Of a DNA stretch of 64,000 bases, positions 24,227-36,287 are shown in pieces. The stretch's first letter is position 1; each line of letters starts with the position of its first letter. The stretch comes from Eutypella sp. D-1. Lineage: Eukaryota; Ascomycota; Sordariomycetes; Xylariales; Diatrypaceae. The translations under genes and the position numbers were made by a program. The stretch spans positions 1,178,001 to 1,242,000 of the forward strand of contig JAJTTP010000001.1 of the NCBI GenBank assembly GCA_023313575.1, in the 5' to 3' direction. The notes beneath the pieces are model-generated. The model did not search any database and was not told where the DNA came from. It saw nothing but the letters and a program-made list of their open reading frames with translations.

Positions 24227-27200
24227 CCACGATGTGGTAACCCCACCTTAGGCACGTTACATATTACTACTACGTACATTACCATTATTGACAATTAGCC
24301 CTCTTCACTCGAGGATGATAATGTGGTTAAGAGCAGGGTTCCTTTTCCCTTTAGACGGAGGAGAGTAGATGCAATCGCCTATTCTATGTGACCTACCTAG
24401 CTCAGGCCATACGGAGTTGGCTCTTGCTCAAAACGCATACTTAGAAACAATGCTTCGGAGATAGTGGGACGTGGGGTTCCAAGGTTGGTAATCGCTGTGA
24501 TCCAGTAATCATACCTGAAGACCTCGTCTCACACCCGCTGACATTCATGTACACCCAAGGAATAGTTATACACGTGCTTATTGGTAACCAGGGCGTTAAA
24601 AGAAAACCGAGATTCCAACGCCGTCACAATGGATAACTAAGAGGCTCGGGCTGTGCATGTGTCGGCGTTAAGGTCTCCATCTCAACTTAGCGCCCTGTGG
24701 CTTGAGGGTGTTCAACGGCGTGAGATGCGCATGCGACTCGTTTTACGTGAGATCCATCCATGGCTATTAGAAAGAAAAATATCCTTGTCAATCGTCGTTT
24801 AGACCTCACCTATCCATTTGTACAATACTCAGGCGGTACGTATAATCGATGTTATCACACGAGCCCCTAAGGGTGACTTCTCCGAACCCCGAGATGTTCC
24901 AGCTACTCTAAGAAAGTAAGGATTTGTGACTGCCTTACAATATAGCTTACAGTAGTTCCTTCACGTGATGCTTGATGTAGGCACGAGATACAGGGTGCGT
25001 AGGGAGATAGAGCTCACGCTGTTTCCCTTACCTAAAATTGGTGTTTCTCCCCACATGGTAGACTTGGGGCCTACATTAAACCCACACTGAAGGACTGAGA
25101 CGTCCTACATAATATGTGCTAGTGCATGGTGCCTGTGCATTCCATTTCCAACGATATAATATAAGCCGTACCATTTCTATCCACCGAGAGAATGTTGTTA
25201 CGGTACATGTATGTAGAAGATATATTACGTTTGGAACGTAGAGGGACCATCAGCAACCCCAACTCGTCCTCCCCTATGAACGCCAATGCGGGCGGGAGCC
25301 GATCCCTACCGTAGTTGTAACCGTTCTTAAAATACCCTACTTATCCCGTGCAAGCCCGTGGGTGACCGGTGCAGCTTACGGGCATCACCTCGGAATAACC
25401 TCCACTTTATAGTAAGCCGCATTGTATTGTTGACGAGAAAGAAATCCACAGCGCCTGCCAATGCTACCTCGAACACCCCGAATACCTGTTCTTGCGCATC
25501 CTACAGAGAACCTGTTCATTGTCATATTGTCACTGTTACTTAGCCCAGACGGAGAAGCCGTTGCGACGTAATGTCTTGCCTACCTAGGTACCTAGGGTAG
25601 ACTCCTGTCCACACTTCTCTTCTTCCTACTCGGCCCTTCTTGTAACCCAGGCAACTCAGGCTACTACGGGTAATGGATTCTACTGGCTACCGGCGAGCCC
25701 TGTAACGTAACGGTGTCAGGGTGTTACGACGATTGCGCATCCTGTTCCTGCCGCGGCCGGATCCCAGCGGAGGGGGCCACGACGGCCCTTTCTTCGTCTG
25801 ATGTCGGGTAGGAGCTTATGGGGGGTACGATCTCAACACCTCTTACGGAGGGTCCTACCTACGATTTGGAATCTGTAGCTGTGTTCCTCGAGGCTCCCGC
25901 CCAGTTCAACCATGGCTACCTACGAGTCACTTGTCCGAGAAGAGAGGACAGAGAGAATTTTCAAGGCGTTTGTCCCAAGGAAGCATCGCTGGGCGGCCAC
26001 GCGCGGCCGTCGTGCCCCACGACGTGTCGCACTCCCACGTTGCTGGATTGCCTGGCCCCGAAGGAGGGGTGGTTTGATTCATATGCCGTGGATCGTCCGA
26101 GATCAGTGAGACAGACAACCTCTCTTTTGCCTCTTTGTCTCGCCTATGCTGCCGTCTCCTTTCCGGCGGGCAGGCAGCCCGCATCCGCGACGCCGTCGCT
26201 GCCGCCATAGGTATATATACAAAAGGTAGGAATGCACGTTCCTTCACTAGCCTGCGTAAGTCCGTCCTCCAGAGTAGGCAATGCCTTGTCTGCCCATCTT
26301 CAACGGTTCCCGCTTGACTGCTGGATCTGATGTCCCAACCCTTGATTAGGCAAGACTTGGCGATCCGAGACCAGACCAACGGTGTTTGGCGGGCATCCGG
26401 TGCGGTAGCCGTGAACAGACAGACGTACGACTTGGGTAAGTGGGCGGTATGCCTTTTCACTCTGGGTGCTGCAGCAACCCGGCGCATTGGCCTTCTGGGA
26501 AAGCACCGCACGCTGGGTGAGCATGTCAACGGGTGGTCTTTTTCTTTCCTTTGCTTTTGTGCAGGCTCCGCTCTTCCTCTGGGTTCGAGGTGCTGTGGCT
26601 GTCAGGCGTGACCGGTCATGGTGAGACCTTGTCTTATAGGCAATCCGAGCATCCGGTAAAGCGGCTTTCTTGGGGCGCAAGCTATCGTCAATAGCTACCT
26701 ACCAACCTACCTTCCAACTACGCAAGGCAGTACTTATCTGCTTAGGGTACTAACCACCTACTTAGGTAGGTAGGGGAGGGACAGCGTACCTGTTTCCACA
26801 GTTCACCATGATTTGTCGATTTGTCCTACTTCTACTTGTCATTGTGAAGCAGAACTAGCCGCTCCTCAGATCGGTCGAGTCCCCTCTGGGTGACACACTC
26901 CTGGCAGCACTCCCTATTTTGGCGTTGGACCAGCTCTACATAGATAATAAAAAGACTTTACCTTTCTTTTTTCAGGAACTAGCTACGAGAAGCAACACGA
27001 TTTAGGCCCCCAACATCCAACCCCCTCCCACCATTCAGCTTCCATTTGGCCCAATTGGGATGTGTAGGTATGTTACCCGCAGATCGCCCGCACATGGTGT
27101 AGCTTCACGCGAAGTCTTTTTTCCTGTTTCGTCCGGGGCGGCGTCTCACCAGCCATGATAATACCGGTTCTCGTGAAATTGTGCCAGCGGTACAACGCCG

Positions 27201-30041
27201 AGAAACCAGCCGAGGAAAAAGATATGAGATGGAAGAGGATGGGGGAGGGAACGCATGGTGTTAAGGTACACACGACGCGGGGAATGACCCAAATATCGCC
27301 TCGAATTACTGTCTTCCCGTCTTCCTCCCATCTACATCTCATAAAATTACCCCCCCCCCCCCCGGCCCTCCCCATTAAAACGACCTACTACTTTAAAGGG
27401 TAGAGAACACCTCGCTCGTGCTTGTCAAATACGGAGGGAGGCGCCTTGGTGGATACGCGGAGACGCAAGCAAACATGGCGTGAGCGTGAAAAAGACAAAG
27501 AGACAAGAAAAATATTCGGAAAAGGCCAGGAGAAAAAGAAGAAAAAGAAAAGAAAAAAAAAGCCAACCAGGGAGATGTTACACGGCATCCGCAAATCTGC
27601 GCTTGTCCTGGCCCTGCATATTTTCAGCCGCGTGCGCGACGCCGGGCGGCCCACAGCCCATCATCGCGCCATCGCCCTTCTTTCTTTCCTCCATCCCTTG
27701 CGTCGAAAGAACGAGACTAACGGAACGACCTTGAACGTATTGGGTAACCTGGTAACATGATTTAGTTAATTCCTTGTTCTCACTAAGCTCTGGCCTGTAT
27801 CCCAAATCCGTACCCGTACCAATGGCCGAATGGCGTACGGAACCTGCTGCTGCCTGCCTATCACTTGGTGATACGAAGGGCCTCACCGACGCCATGGTTC
27901 CGGGAATGCGGAGGGGGGCGAGGAAGGTTGGCTCTCTTGTGCGCGCCCAGCGTTCCTGTTCCTGTCGTTCTCCCTGTCATGCCCCGGGGCGAGATCAAAC
28001 ACTCGCCCTCCCGCATTGCATGCTGTGCCGCGTTAGATCTCACGCAGGAGGGACGGGTGGTGGTGGACGATTGGCGTGAAAGGATCGAGTCATACCTACT
28101 ACATGGCCCGGGGGAGGGGGGATAAAAGGGGGTGGCGTTTGGGGGCCAATGGGTGTGCAGCGACTGAGTTCCCGGTCTCGGGCATGTTGTCGTTGGTTCG
28201 ATGCTGGACTCAGCCACAAAGTTGAAGGGTGCCATGGCTGCATTAGCACTACAGTAAGTAGGCCACTATAAGGTCCATAGATAGCAGGCTAGTCTATATG
28301 TACGTGATGGAATTGGGCGCCATCTGAGGGATTGACGCGCAGGAGCTCCCAAGCCCCGTGTCACGGATTGAATGGGATTGGATTGGTTGGTTGTTCAAGA
28401 TGTCGGAAACGTCCGAGTCCGCCGTTACCCGGGTAGCATAGCGCGCTCGCAGTCTTTGTTCGGGGTGCGGAGATCGGCAGATGACGGAGAACATCATCCC
28501 ATATCATGTATATACGAACGGGGGGGCCATCTCCCTGTTTGACAATGACGGTAGCTCATCCCCACCTTCGAATGGAAACATACCAGGTAGATACGTACCC
28601 AGTTTTACCCCTGAGACCAATCAACCTTGCTTGGTCCTTCACTTACCGGGCAACGGCGACCTTCCGACGACCAACAACTGACCGACCCATTGGTAGTCCC
28701 GTGAAGAAACAAATTCGCAAACAGACTTACCAGTGCCCTATTATGTAGCCGTAGGAACGTACACGCGTGGAAAAACACCTACGCTGGCTAAAGGACCTTG
28801 ATTAGGTAGATAGGGCAAGTGGATGTCTATTTGCATAAATACGTATCTACAAAAGTACTAAGTAGGCACGTATGTATGATTTTATAACCAGTCAGTCGGC
28901 TGGCTCTAGAGACCACGACAGCATCAGATTAGGCAGAAAGGGGTTCACTGCGGCGGCTTCCTCATCGGCATCTCTGGCGTGAAGATAAGTCCAACAGTAA
29001 GCGCCTACTCTAGCATGGTGTACACATATACATACCTGGATTAAGAAGGGGCCAACTTTGCTTCGTTTGATACGACGGGTTGGCTATTCACTTTTGAATC
29101 CTACGAAGGCACGGGTGTAGTTGGTCCAATGCCAAATTGCCGTATATCGAATGTGCAGATGTGTACATCGCGTGTGATCCTCTTTCGCCGCCTACAGTTT
29201 CATGGCTAAAAAAAATTAGATGCCCCCTTCCTGTCATCCACGCGCCTTCTCCCCGCCTTCGTATGCGTATCTGCAAGGGCATGGCGGTGGTGGCGTCGGA
29301 CCCAGCCAGCCTTTCAAACTTACGACCCCGCTGTCGCGGTTACTCGTATAAGAGGTAAGTGACGTACCGGTTTACGGGCCAGAGGGGAACAGCAGGGCTT
29401 CATCACCACTGTCCATCTAGATGCTATGAAGTCAAAGAAAGAGGCGTAGCGCCGAGTACTGTGTACGGAGACTTACTTACACAGTAAGCGAGAAAAGGCA
29501 AGGCAAAGTTAAAGAAAGCGGGCAAGCCAGTCATCTTAAGTTTGTTCATCGTGTAAAAAAAGTAAGTAAGAACGAGGAAGAACAGACAGAATGAATGTGA
29601 GTAATGGGTATCATCATCATCATTATCCCCCCACCCAACCCGCGTCAAGAACTACAGCTATGATGAGAAGAAATTGGAAAGAAAAAAAAGGAGATAGAGA
29701 AAAAGGAGAATAAGAGGAAGAATAATGCAACAGCAACGGTAACCGTGACAGCAACGGCAATAAACAAAGTGTAATAATATACAGAAGTCGGCATCCCACC
29801 AAGCCAGCCAGCCAGCCAACCCCGCCGCGGCGCGCGGCACCCGTTCCCATATGCGTGACAATCAATACAAAAATTACGTGTACATGAGCCTCGTATCTCG
29901 TGTTCGTGTATGTGACCCCTTTTTGGATAGAAATACCGGCCGCGGAAAAAGAGAAAAAATAGAAACTACCCTTCTTCCTTGACTCCCTGAACACCCCCCC
30001 TACTAGCGGTATATGCCCCTTCCCGGTTTTTACTCCTTTTT

Positions 30042-32285
30042 TTACTTGACAGTGATGAAGCCGATGCCGTTGCGCGCGACGCCGACGGCCTTGCGCAGGG
30101 CCTGGTCCTCCCGGTCGGTCCACTTGACGGAGAGGTCGTCCCAGTTGCTGCCGGGGGTGTTGTACTCCTTCTTGAATTGGGCCTGCAGGGCCTGGAGGCG
30201 GCTCATCTCGCGTGGGTCGCCGGACCCGCTGAACACCACGAACGCCGTGCACGGCGGCAGCGCGTCGTAGATCTGCCGGACGCGCTGCGCGAGGTTGCGG
30301 AGGCATGCCTCCAGCGTCAGGCCCGACAAATCCGGCGGCGCAGTCAGCAGGTCCGTCGGGAGGGGCGCCGCCTCGTTCGCCGCGGCTGCAGCCGCATTCG
30401 GCCGGTTCCGGTTCCACCAGCCCTGCAGCGCCTCGAGCTCCCGGAACCGGGCGAAGATGAAGTCCACGCCGCCGACGGGGATCTGCTCGGCCAGGGGGTC
30501 GCCGAAGAGCGCGCGCTCGACTCCCTGCACCACCTCCTCGTCCGATTTACAGCCGATGGGGAAGGTGGACGCCGCGCCCGCGCCCTTCATCGGATCGCCC
30601 CAGTCGACCATGGCGCTCATCTTGCCGACGTTGGCGCCGCCCGTGGCGGCACTACCCCCGTTAGCGCGATAGGCCCTGCCCGTGCGATCCAGTCGTCGGA
30701 AGAGGTTCTCGCCCTGCGACTCATGGTTCCCCCAGGCTTTACCCTTCTCGCACTTTTGCCTCACGAGATCCAGGCAGGCCTTGGCGTCCTCGATGGAGTC
30801 ATGACCGGAGGAGCCCTTTTGAATTTCGCGCTTAAGAAACCGCTGTGTCAAGAACTTAAGACTGTTCTTGAGTGGCGGGCCCCGGTTGTGAGGGAAGAGT
30901 ATCGACGTATCCACAATGAAGGGATGTGATAGCCGAAGAGCTTTTAGGTCCGATTCTAGCGAGTGTCCAACCAGGATCGAGCGCGGGTGTAGAATGTCGA
31001 GCAGCATTGCCTGGACGTCACTTAGAGAGGTGACCACGGGGGCTAACATGGCTTCGGTGATGCCCGAGAAGCGAGTGACATAGTCGATAATAGGCTTATC
31101 GGGTTTAACGAGCTCGTCGAGAACAACGGTGCCATCCCACCTGACTAGGCTGATTCTTGTTAGAGAATACTCCTCGGGCCCGGTCACACACATCTCGCAG
31201 TCCAGGGCTAGAACGTCTCGCCCGGCGGTAACACTGCCTTGCTCGATGCACTCCTCAGGCACATCACCATCCTCGAGATTCTCCACCCTGGTGTAGACCC
31301 ATCCTTCGGGCCACAGGGCATCCTTGCGGCGATCGGCTGGGACATTGGCAGGGTGTAATACATAACCGTTCTGCAGCAGGTCTTCTGGCATAGCGAGGAA
31401 CTCGGTGATCCGTGTGCGCTCGTCCTGCCAACCTTTAGGCTCTTTGGCAGCCTGAACACCTTTCTTAGCCTTTTCCGCCTTGGTTTTCTCAATGGGCGCA
31501 GTGAGTATGGTTCCCAAGGGCGAGCGCATAGTCCCAAATCTCTCGCTGCCAGGTGTTCGGACGGGCCAGAGGTGAGGGAACATGTCCGCGAAATCCTTTA
31601 ACAGCTCGGGTAGCTCGTTCTTCTTCAGAAGGCGCGGGTAGTAGTCGTCAGGGGAGGTCAAGACGCGCGGGGTCATATCGCCATCCAGGGGAGGGTCATT
31701 GTAGGTTGCGAAGTCAACGTCCTGCTTGAACATGGCTTCTTCGAGCCCCGGCACCATAAGGACCACGATCTTTCGGAATTGGGGTCGATGGGCGATGGAA
31801 ACCCATTGGGGGGCGACTCCTTCGGCGAAGATGTAGAGGATTAAATTCCGTAAATGATCAAGAGAGATCTTGGACTGTAGTTTCGCATTATGGTTGAATG
31901 CAATAGACGGGTAACTATTCGAATCCTTTTGGGGGATCTTCTTTGCTTTTTTTATTTTCTTGGATGAACGATCTACGGTTTCCCAGGCCTCGCTCTCTTC
32001 CTCGTCATGGGGTTTGGGGCGCTTTAAGCTAGCGGTATCGGAATTGGCATCGACATTGGCATCGACATTGGCATCAACATTGGTCTCGTGATTCTCGATT
32101 TGGTTGTCATCGTTGACGACGTTGAGGTCGAGGTTGAGATGTAGATCGAGATTAATCCCGTCGCCGTGGTCACCGTCCCCATTATCGTTGACATGATCGT
32201 TGACATTATCATCGCCATGTGTATTCGGCTCCAGATTCACCAACTCTGCCGCCAATTGAGTCTCTTCATTTTCGGTGGAAGCCAT
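30042..32285 (-). CDS. REX1: Rex1/Rnh70-type DEDDh 3'-5' RNA exonuclease
   Basis: A single exon of 747 residues beginning at the ATG at 32285 (MASTENEE). An in-frame GTG six codons further upstream is not a credible start in a fungus. The exonuclease domain occupies about residues 355-510. It has the DEDDh catalytic set: Asp362 and Glu364 (ALDCEMC), Asp446 (HSLESDL), His495 and Asp500 (SGHDSIEDA). Also seen is the PHNRGPPLKNSLK segment typical of the Rex1 group. The first ~100 residues are Asp/Asn-rich with internal repeats (VDANVDANVDAN), followed by a basic Lys tract near 109-117, a plausible nuclear localisation signal. In yeast Rex1/Rnh70 trims the 3' ends of 5S rRNA, 25S rRNA and some tRNAs in the nucleus. 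The ~240 residues after the exonuclease domain are conserved-looking but I cannot name a fold. Confidence 0.9.
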   Translation of the reverse strand: MASTENEETQLAAELVNLEPNTHGDDNVNDHVNDNGDGDHGDGINLDLHLNLDLNVVNDDNQIENHETNVDANVDANVDANSDTASLKRPKPHDEEESEAWETVDRSSKKIKKAKKIPQKDSNSYPSIAFNHNAKLQSKISLDHLRNLILYIFAEGVAPQWVSIAHRPQFRKIVVLMVPGLEEAMFKQDVDFATYNDPPLDGDMTPRVLTSPDDYYPRLLKKNELPELLKDFADMFPHLWPVRTPGSERFGTMRSPLGTILTAPIEKTKAEKAKKGVQAAKEPKGWQDERTRITEFLAMPEDLLQNGYVLHPANVPADRRKDALWPEGWVYTRVENLEDGDVPEECIEQGSVTAGRDVLALDCEMCVTGPEEYSLTRISLVRWDGTVVLDELVKPDKPIIDYVTRFSGITEAMLAPVVTSLSDVQAMLLDILHPRSILVGHSLESDLKALRLSHPFIVDTSILFPHNRGPPLKNSLKFLTQRFLKREIQKGSSGHDSIEDAKACLDLVRQKCEKGKAWGNHESQGENLFRRLDRTGRAYRANGGSAATGGANVGKMSAMVDWGDPMKGAGAASTFPIGCKSDEEVVQGVERALFGDPLAEQIPVGGVDFIFARFRELEALQGWWNRNRPNAAAAAANEAAPLPTDLLTAPPDLSGLTLEACLRNLAQRVRQIYDALPPCTAFVVFSGSGDPREMSRLQALQAQFKKEYNTPGSNWDDLSVKWTDREDQALRKAVGVARNGIGFITVK

Positions 32286-33084
32286 CGTGGCATGGGCGGT
32301 CACAGAAGAGGAGTGGAGAGAGAGAGAGGGAACCGCCGTGTAGTCAGTCTGTATGATATGTAATACGTGAAATAGTAAGAAAAGTATGAAGCGTAGATTT
32401 AAAGGTAACTACAACTGTAATTGTAAATGCGAGTCTAAGCGTTGAATTGCCTAAAGCCGACGACAACGACGACGACGACGACGACAAGGGCGGATAACGT
32501 TGACGTTGTTAAAGTGAGGAAGGAAAAAAAAAGGCGTGCAGGTATTTTTGCAGCGACTCAGGTATGTAAGTGTACATGTAAAGTGGGATGTATCAATCTT
32601 GATAGCTCTACTGATACCTACCTTCAATGTTCCTAGGGTACCTAGCTAGGTAGCTCTACAAGCTGTGAGCATGGATCATAGTACTTACTTGTATGTAGCT
32701 AAGAAATAAGTGCTGCAGGACACTGTTCTTGGCTTTAACTACCTACCTAAGTAGATACCCCCGCGTCAAGTTGACATTGAATTCAAGATATATATTTCTT
32801 GCATAGCTACAAAGTTACAATCTAGATAGCTACCTACATACATAATGTAGGTAATTACATATGTATTTATAATTCTCACTTGATGCTGTTGGCAAATAGT
32901 TGGACGAGTTATTATCTCCCAATGTGCGCTCTGGAAGGAAGATGTAGCACGCACAGAGCAGGGAATACCAGCGAAAAAGCGACTTGCTTACTTAGAGCTC
33001 GTGAACAGCATAGACCATCGGCGGTACAATTACTAGTCCTCTTAATAGCTATACTCCACGTAAGTATGCATGACGACCAACACG
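32286..33084. other. Intergenic region between the Rex1 and SET-MYND genes, no gene supported
   Basis: About 800 bp with the presumed Rex1 promoter and the 3' flank of the SET-MYND gene. It includes a CGACGA trinucleotide run near 32460-32486 and several CTACCTA/TAGGTA tracts (32635-32655, 32738-32756, 32829-32852). No coding signal was seen. Confidence 0.6.
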
Positions 33085-35008
33085 TCAGGGCCCGAACTCC
33101 TCGGCCAAGACGTCCAGAGCTAGCTCTGCTAGATTCCGGATCGGCGTCAGGATTTCCCCGAGAAGCCCACTGCGCTCGTCCGGCCCTTCGCCGCCGGGGT
33201 TCCCGAATACGGCACGGACGGACGCGTTTTCCCTCTCCCGCCCCGGGAGGGACTCGATGTCCGCGAGCATCTCCCGGGCCTGCGCACACACCTGCCACTC
33301 CTCAGAATGCGCCGCCGGGCCCCAGCGCGCCACCAGCATGGCGATGGCCTGGCACGCCGAGACCTGGTCCGTCCTTGCCAGGAGCTCGGAGATCCTGGCC
33401 CTGGCGGTAGATCCGCTCGCCGAGGACGCCGCGGAGGCAGCGGCCGTGTTGCTCAGGATGTTGGCGAGCGTGAGCGCGCCCTTGACGCGCTGCGCCGAGA
33501 ACGGCGCCGGGTGCCTGTACGGGTCCACGTGCAGCGAGACGAAGCACGCGACGGCGAGCGCGGCGGCAAAGTCGCCCCGCTCCGAGAGGTAGATGATGGC
33601 CTCCACCAGGACCTGGCACAGGGGGTCGACGGCGAACATCCTCGCGGCCCTCAGCCGCCCGCACTGCCCCCAGCGCCGCGCGAGCTCCCGGCGCTTCTGG
33701 GGCGCGTCCATGCCCTGCAGCGACGCCGGGCAGCCGCGGTATATCTCCTCCAAGTTGCGCTGTAGAGATTCATCTGAGTTGAGAGGGGCTCCTATTGGGG
33801 GGTTGCGAAGCGATTCCAGCCCTGGAGATAAAGAAAGGGCGTCCAGGCCCAGGTGTGGATATTTCTGACAGACTTGGTACACGTCCAGGTCGTCCTCGCA
33901 CCGCGGGCAGCCGCAATCGAAGTGATACCGTGCCCTCAGTTCTTCCTGGCGATGTGAGCGGTGCAGCGTGTTTTCTGTGCATTGCAGATATCTATATTTA
34001 GTAATAGAACTTCATTCCTATGATGCGTAAAAAGAAAAAAGAAACCAAATAATGTGGAGCTGGCTTACCGATGTAAGATATCTCGACCTCCTCGCCCTCC
34101 TTGATAGCCCGGTACGCCTTCAATAACGCCCGCCGACCCACGAACTGCACGAACGCGTTCGGGATGCAGGAGTGGTTGACCATCGCCAGCCCGGCGTGTA
34201 GGTAGAGGCCGGACTGCCCGACGTCCGCGTCGAGTCTGTTGAACGAGTTGATTTGTAGCTATTCCGGGTTCCCAACCCCCTCGTCCAATGGTTAGCGCCT
34301 TGCCCCCTATCTCTTGCCGCTAGCAGAACCACCCCGCATCCGACTCACCTTGCACAGAAGATCAATGGCGCCCTGGACCTCCTCCACGCCCGGCTCGCGC
34401 CCGAGATAATGCAGCGCGGCGCGCGCCTGGAGTTCGAGGTCGCGATACGGCGTCTGCGCCCCGTTGCTACTTCTGCTGCTGCTGCTGCCGCCGCTGCCCT
34501 CACTACCCCGGATCTCCACGGCGTGGCTCTCCAGCCCTTGCACGGCGCGCGCCTCCTCGTTCTCCGCGGCGCCGGCGACCGGCAGCAAGACGAGGAGCCG
34601 GACCAGGGCGCGCACGGGGGTAGGCAGTAGCGGCGACGCGCCACCACCACCACCACCGTCACTGCCCCGCGCCCGCGCCCGCTGGAACGCCTTGCACTCC
34701 CCCCTCTTATGCGCACGGTTCCAATCCGCGCGCTGGCACCGCGTCGAGCAGTACGCCGCGGTGCGGCAGGCCGTGCAGGCGCGGACGCTCTTCTGCGCTG
34801 GCTCCTCCTGGGCCTCGCTTTGTTGTGACGATAGGCAATAGCTGCACGTTGTCGTGCCCAGGTGCGCGCTGCCGGGGATCGCGACGAGCGGGTCGTCGAA
34901 CGTCGCGATCAGCTCGCCTGGCTTGAAGGTCGAGGCTGCCAGCAGGCGCCGGCCCCGGCCCCGGGTGGGGGACCCGGCCTGGGTTAGTGTGGGTGGTATA
35001 GCGGACAT
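33085..35008 (-). CDS. SET and MYND domain protein (SMYD-like lysine methyltransferase)
   Basis: Exons 35008-34349, 34258-34069 and 33974-33085 give 579 residues. The introns are 90 bp (branch GCTAAC) and 94 bp (branch ACTAAAT, CACAG acceptor). Order of parts: start of the SET domain (RGRGRRLLAASTFKPGELI, residues ~16-34); a MYND zinc finger at about 53-105 (CSYC, CTAC, YCSTRCQ, DW, H, C); a Ser/Gly-rich insertion; the SET core (NSFNRLDADVGQSG, then AMVNHSCIPNA, then EEVEISYIE); and a post-SET cysteine cluster (FDCGCPRC). The NHSC and SYI motifs form the S-adenosylmethionine and lysine pocket. The substrate (histone or other protein) cannot be read from sequence. The C-terminal ~270 residues are helical and Ala-rich, as in other SMYD proteins. 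It is divergent from the GNAT gene across 1.3 kb. Confidence 0.9.
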
Positions 35009-36287
35009 TCGTTGTTCTGCCGCCGGGGATTAGTTATCTAAGGCGACTGTGGAGTTGTGTTGTATTTTTTCTTCTCCTCTCAGCGTTCGGACAGTATAGA
35101 TCTGTAGACTCCCGTACGACGAAGTGGGGGGAGCGGAGGGGGTTGAATGCTACGTGCATGCCATTGATTTTGATTATTTACCTAAGTAGGTAGTTGAAGT
35201 AGGTGAAGTACCAACAAGGAGAAAGTTGCTATATGCACGATTCAAATGGGTCGGGCACCGGCCAAAAAACGTACAACATACTGTTATTGTACCTAGTGCA
35301 TGACCGCAAAAATAACCTACATAGCTCCGTATATACAACTCAAATATGCTGCCCTCCTTCTCCATAGTCAACATGCTTATTTTAAGTATAGTGGCGGGCT
35401 TTTTAACTATATAAATTTTCCTACCAACTATAGATCTTGAAATCTAGAAAATTTCTGTCTTCTAATTGACCTTGGAAACTCCACGGGAGAGATATACCGG
35501 CCAATATAACTGTCTGTTCTGGCGGCTAGGCTTGACGAAGACTTGACATAAGGAAGAACGGCAAAAAGTATGTGGAGAAAGTAGAATAAACCTAGTCATC
35601 ATGCTATTAACAACCAACCACCTAGGATGGGAATCAGATAATTGTTGTAGTCGGCACCTGTTCAAAAAGTGGGTTGGTATCGGATCATATCGAGACGACC
35701 AGATATAGCGAGAATTTTGCTTACATAGTTTCCCCCAATATCCTATAGTCCGCTAGACCAAGCAACACTTCCGTAGTGGAGGAAAAGGTCGGCTTCAATG
35801 ACATCCCGTCTACCACTAATTCTCTGAACCCCGGCGGTCTTCGCCGGAGCAACAGCGAATCCCCGCTGACTTTAAGCCCGGTGAACCTGGGACAGAATGG
35901 AGTATTTGGATTCTGGATGAGTGAAGTCCCCCGCCTGCCTTTCGGGGCAGTAGTAGAGTTGTCCGCCGTCAAACCTATGGCTAGCCACCCCAAATGGGAG
36001 CTCTAGGGTCGAGTTGTGCCGGCGTGACTCATTAACGACCCTACGTGCTTACTACATTAAAGGAGCCGTGCGAGGCCCGGGGAAGCCATCAATCACTAGG
36101 CTCTCCGAAGGTGAGGGTATATACGTATGCCTATAGAGCACCGTTCTTTCCTTCTTCTTTGCCTAGATATGTCTCTTTTCTACCAGGTTCTTATACTATA
36201 GACAGACAAGATCCGTTGTGTACGCGAGCCGGTTACGTCTAAGACCGCAAAGGGAAATAAGAAAGAAAGTGATCCAAAACAGAGAAC
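35009..36287. other. Divergent upstream region shared by the SET-MYND and GNAT genes
   Basis: 1.28 kb between two divergent start codons. AT-richer segments (35380-35480) and TAGGTA tracts near 35183-35212 are present. Short open frames, such as one at 35721-35993 on the minus strand, have no recognisable domain. It presumably holds both promoters. Confidence 0.6.

Larger units (their letters stand above)
15838..30041. other. 14.2-kb gene-free stretch upstream of the bHLH gene
   Basis: I find no gene I can support on either strand. Open frames are mostly under about 120 codons; the longest (minus strand, 25927-26529, 200 codons) has no recognised domain. Base composition looks balanced, without the strong AT bias of RIP-degraded transposons. 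Contents: a CTCA/AC microsatellite (16201-16267), repeated CCTACCTA/TAGGTAGG tracts (about 16850, 16985, 17035-17070, 17205, 17565-17620, 21925, 25580, 26695-26775), a GAGTC minisatellite (18724-18770) and paired palindromes (24186-24226). It lies on the promoter side of the bHLH gene and at the 3' side of the Rex1 gene. It could be a long regulatory region, hold non-coding transcripts, or be decayed sequence. Confidence 0.55.

Noticed and set aside
25927..26529. 200-codon minus-strand open frame in the gene desert
   Set aside because: No recognisable domain, no splice partners, biased composition; a frame of this length can arise by chance in 14 kb of moderately GC-rich DNA.
15838..30041. 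Gene desert as a RIP-degraded transposon block
   Set aside because: By eye the sequence is not strongly AT-rich, and no transposase, reverse transcriptase or terminal repeats were recognised; a computed RIP index would be needed to exclude it fully.
32285..32303. Start of the Rex1 gene at 32303
   Set aside because: The codon there is GTG; the first in-frame ATG is at 32285.
34259..34348. tRNA A-box-like string GTCCAATGGTTAGCGCC
   Set aside because: It lies inside intron 1 of the SET-MYND gene, where the opposite strand supplies the GCTAAC branch site; no T-arm is present.
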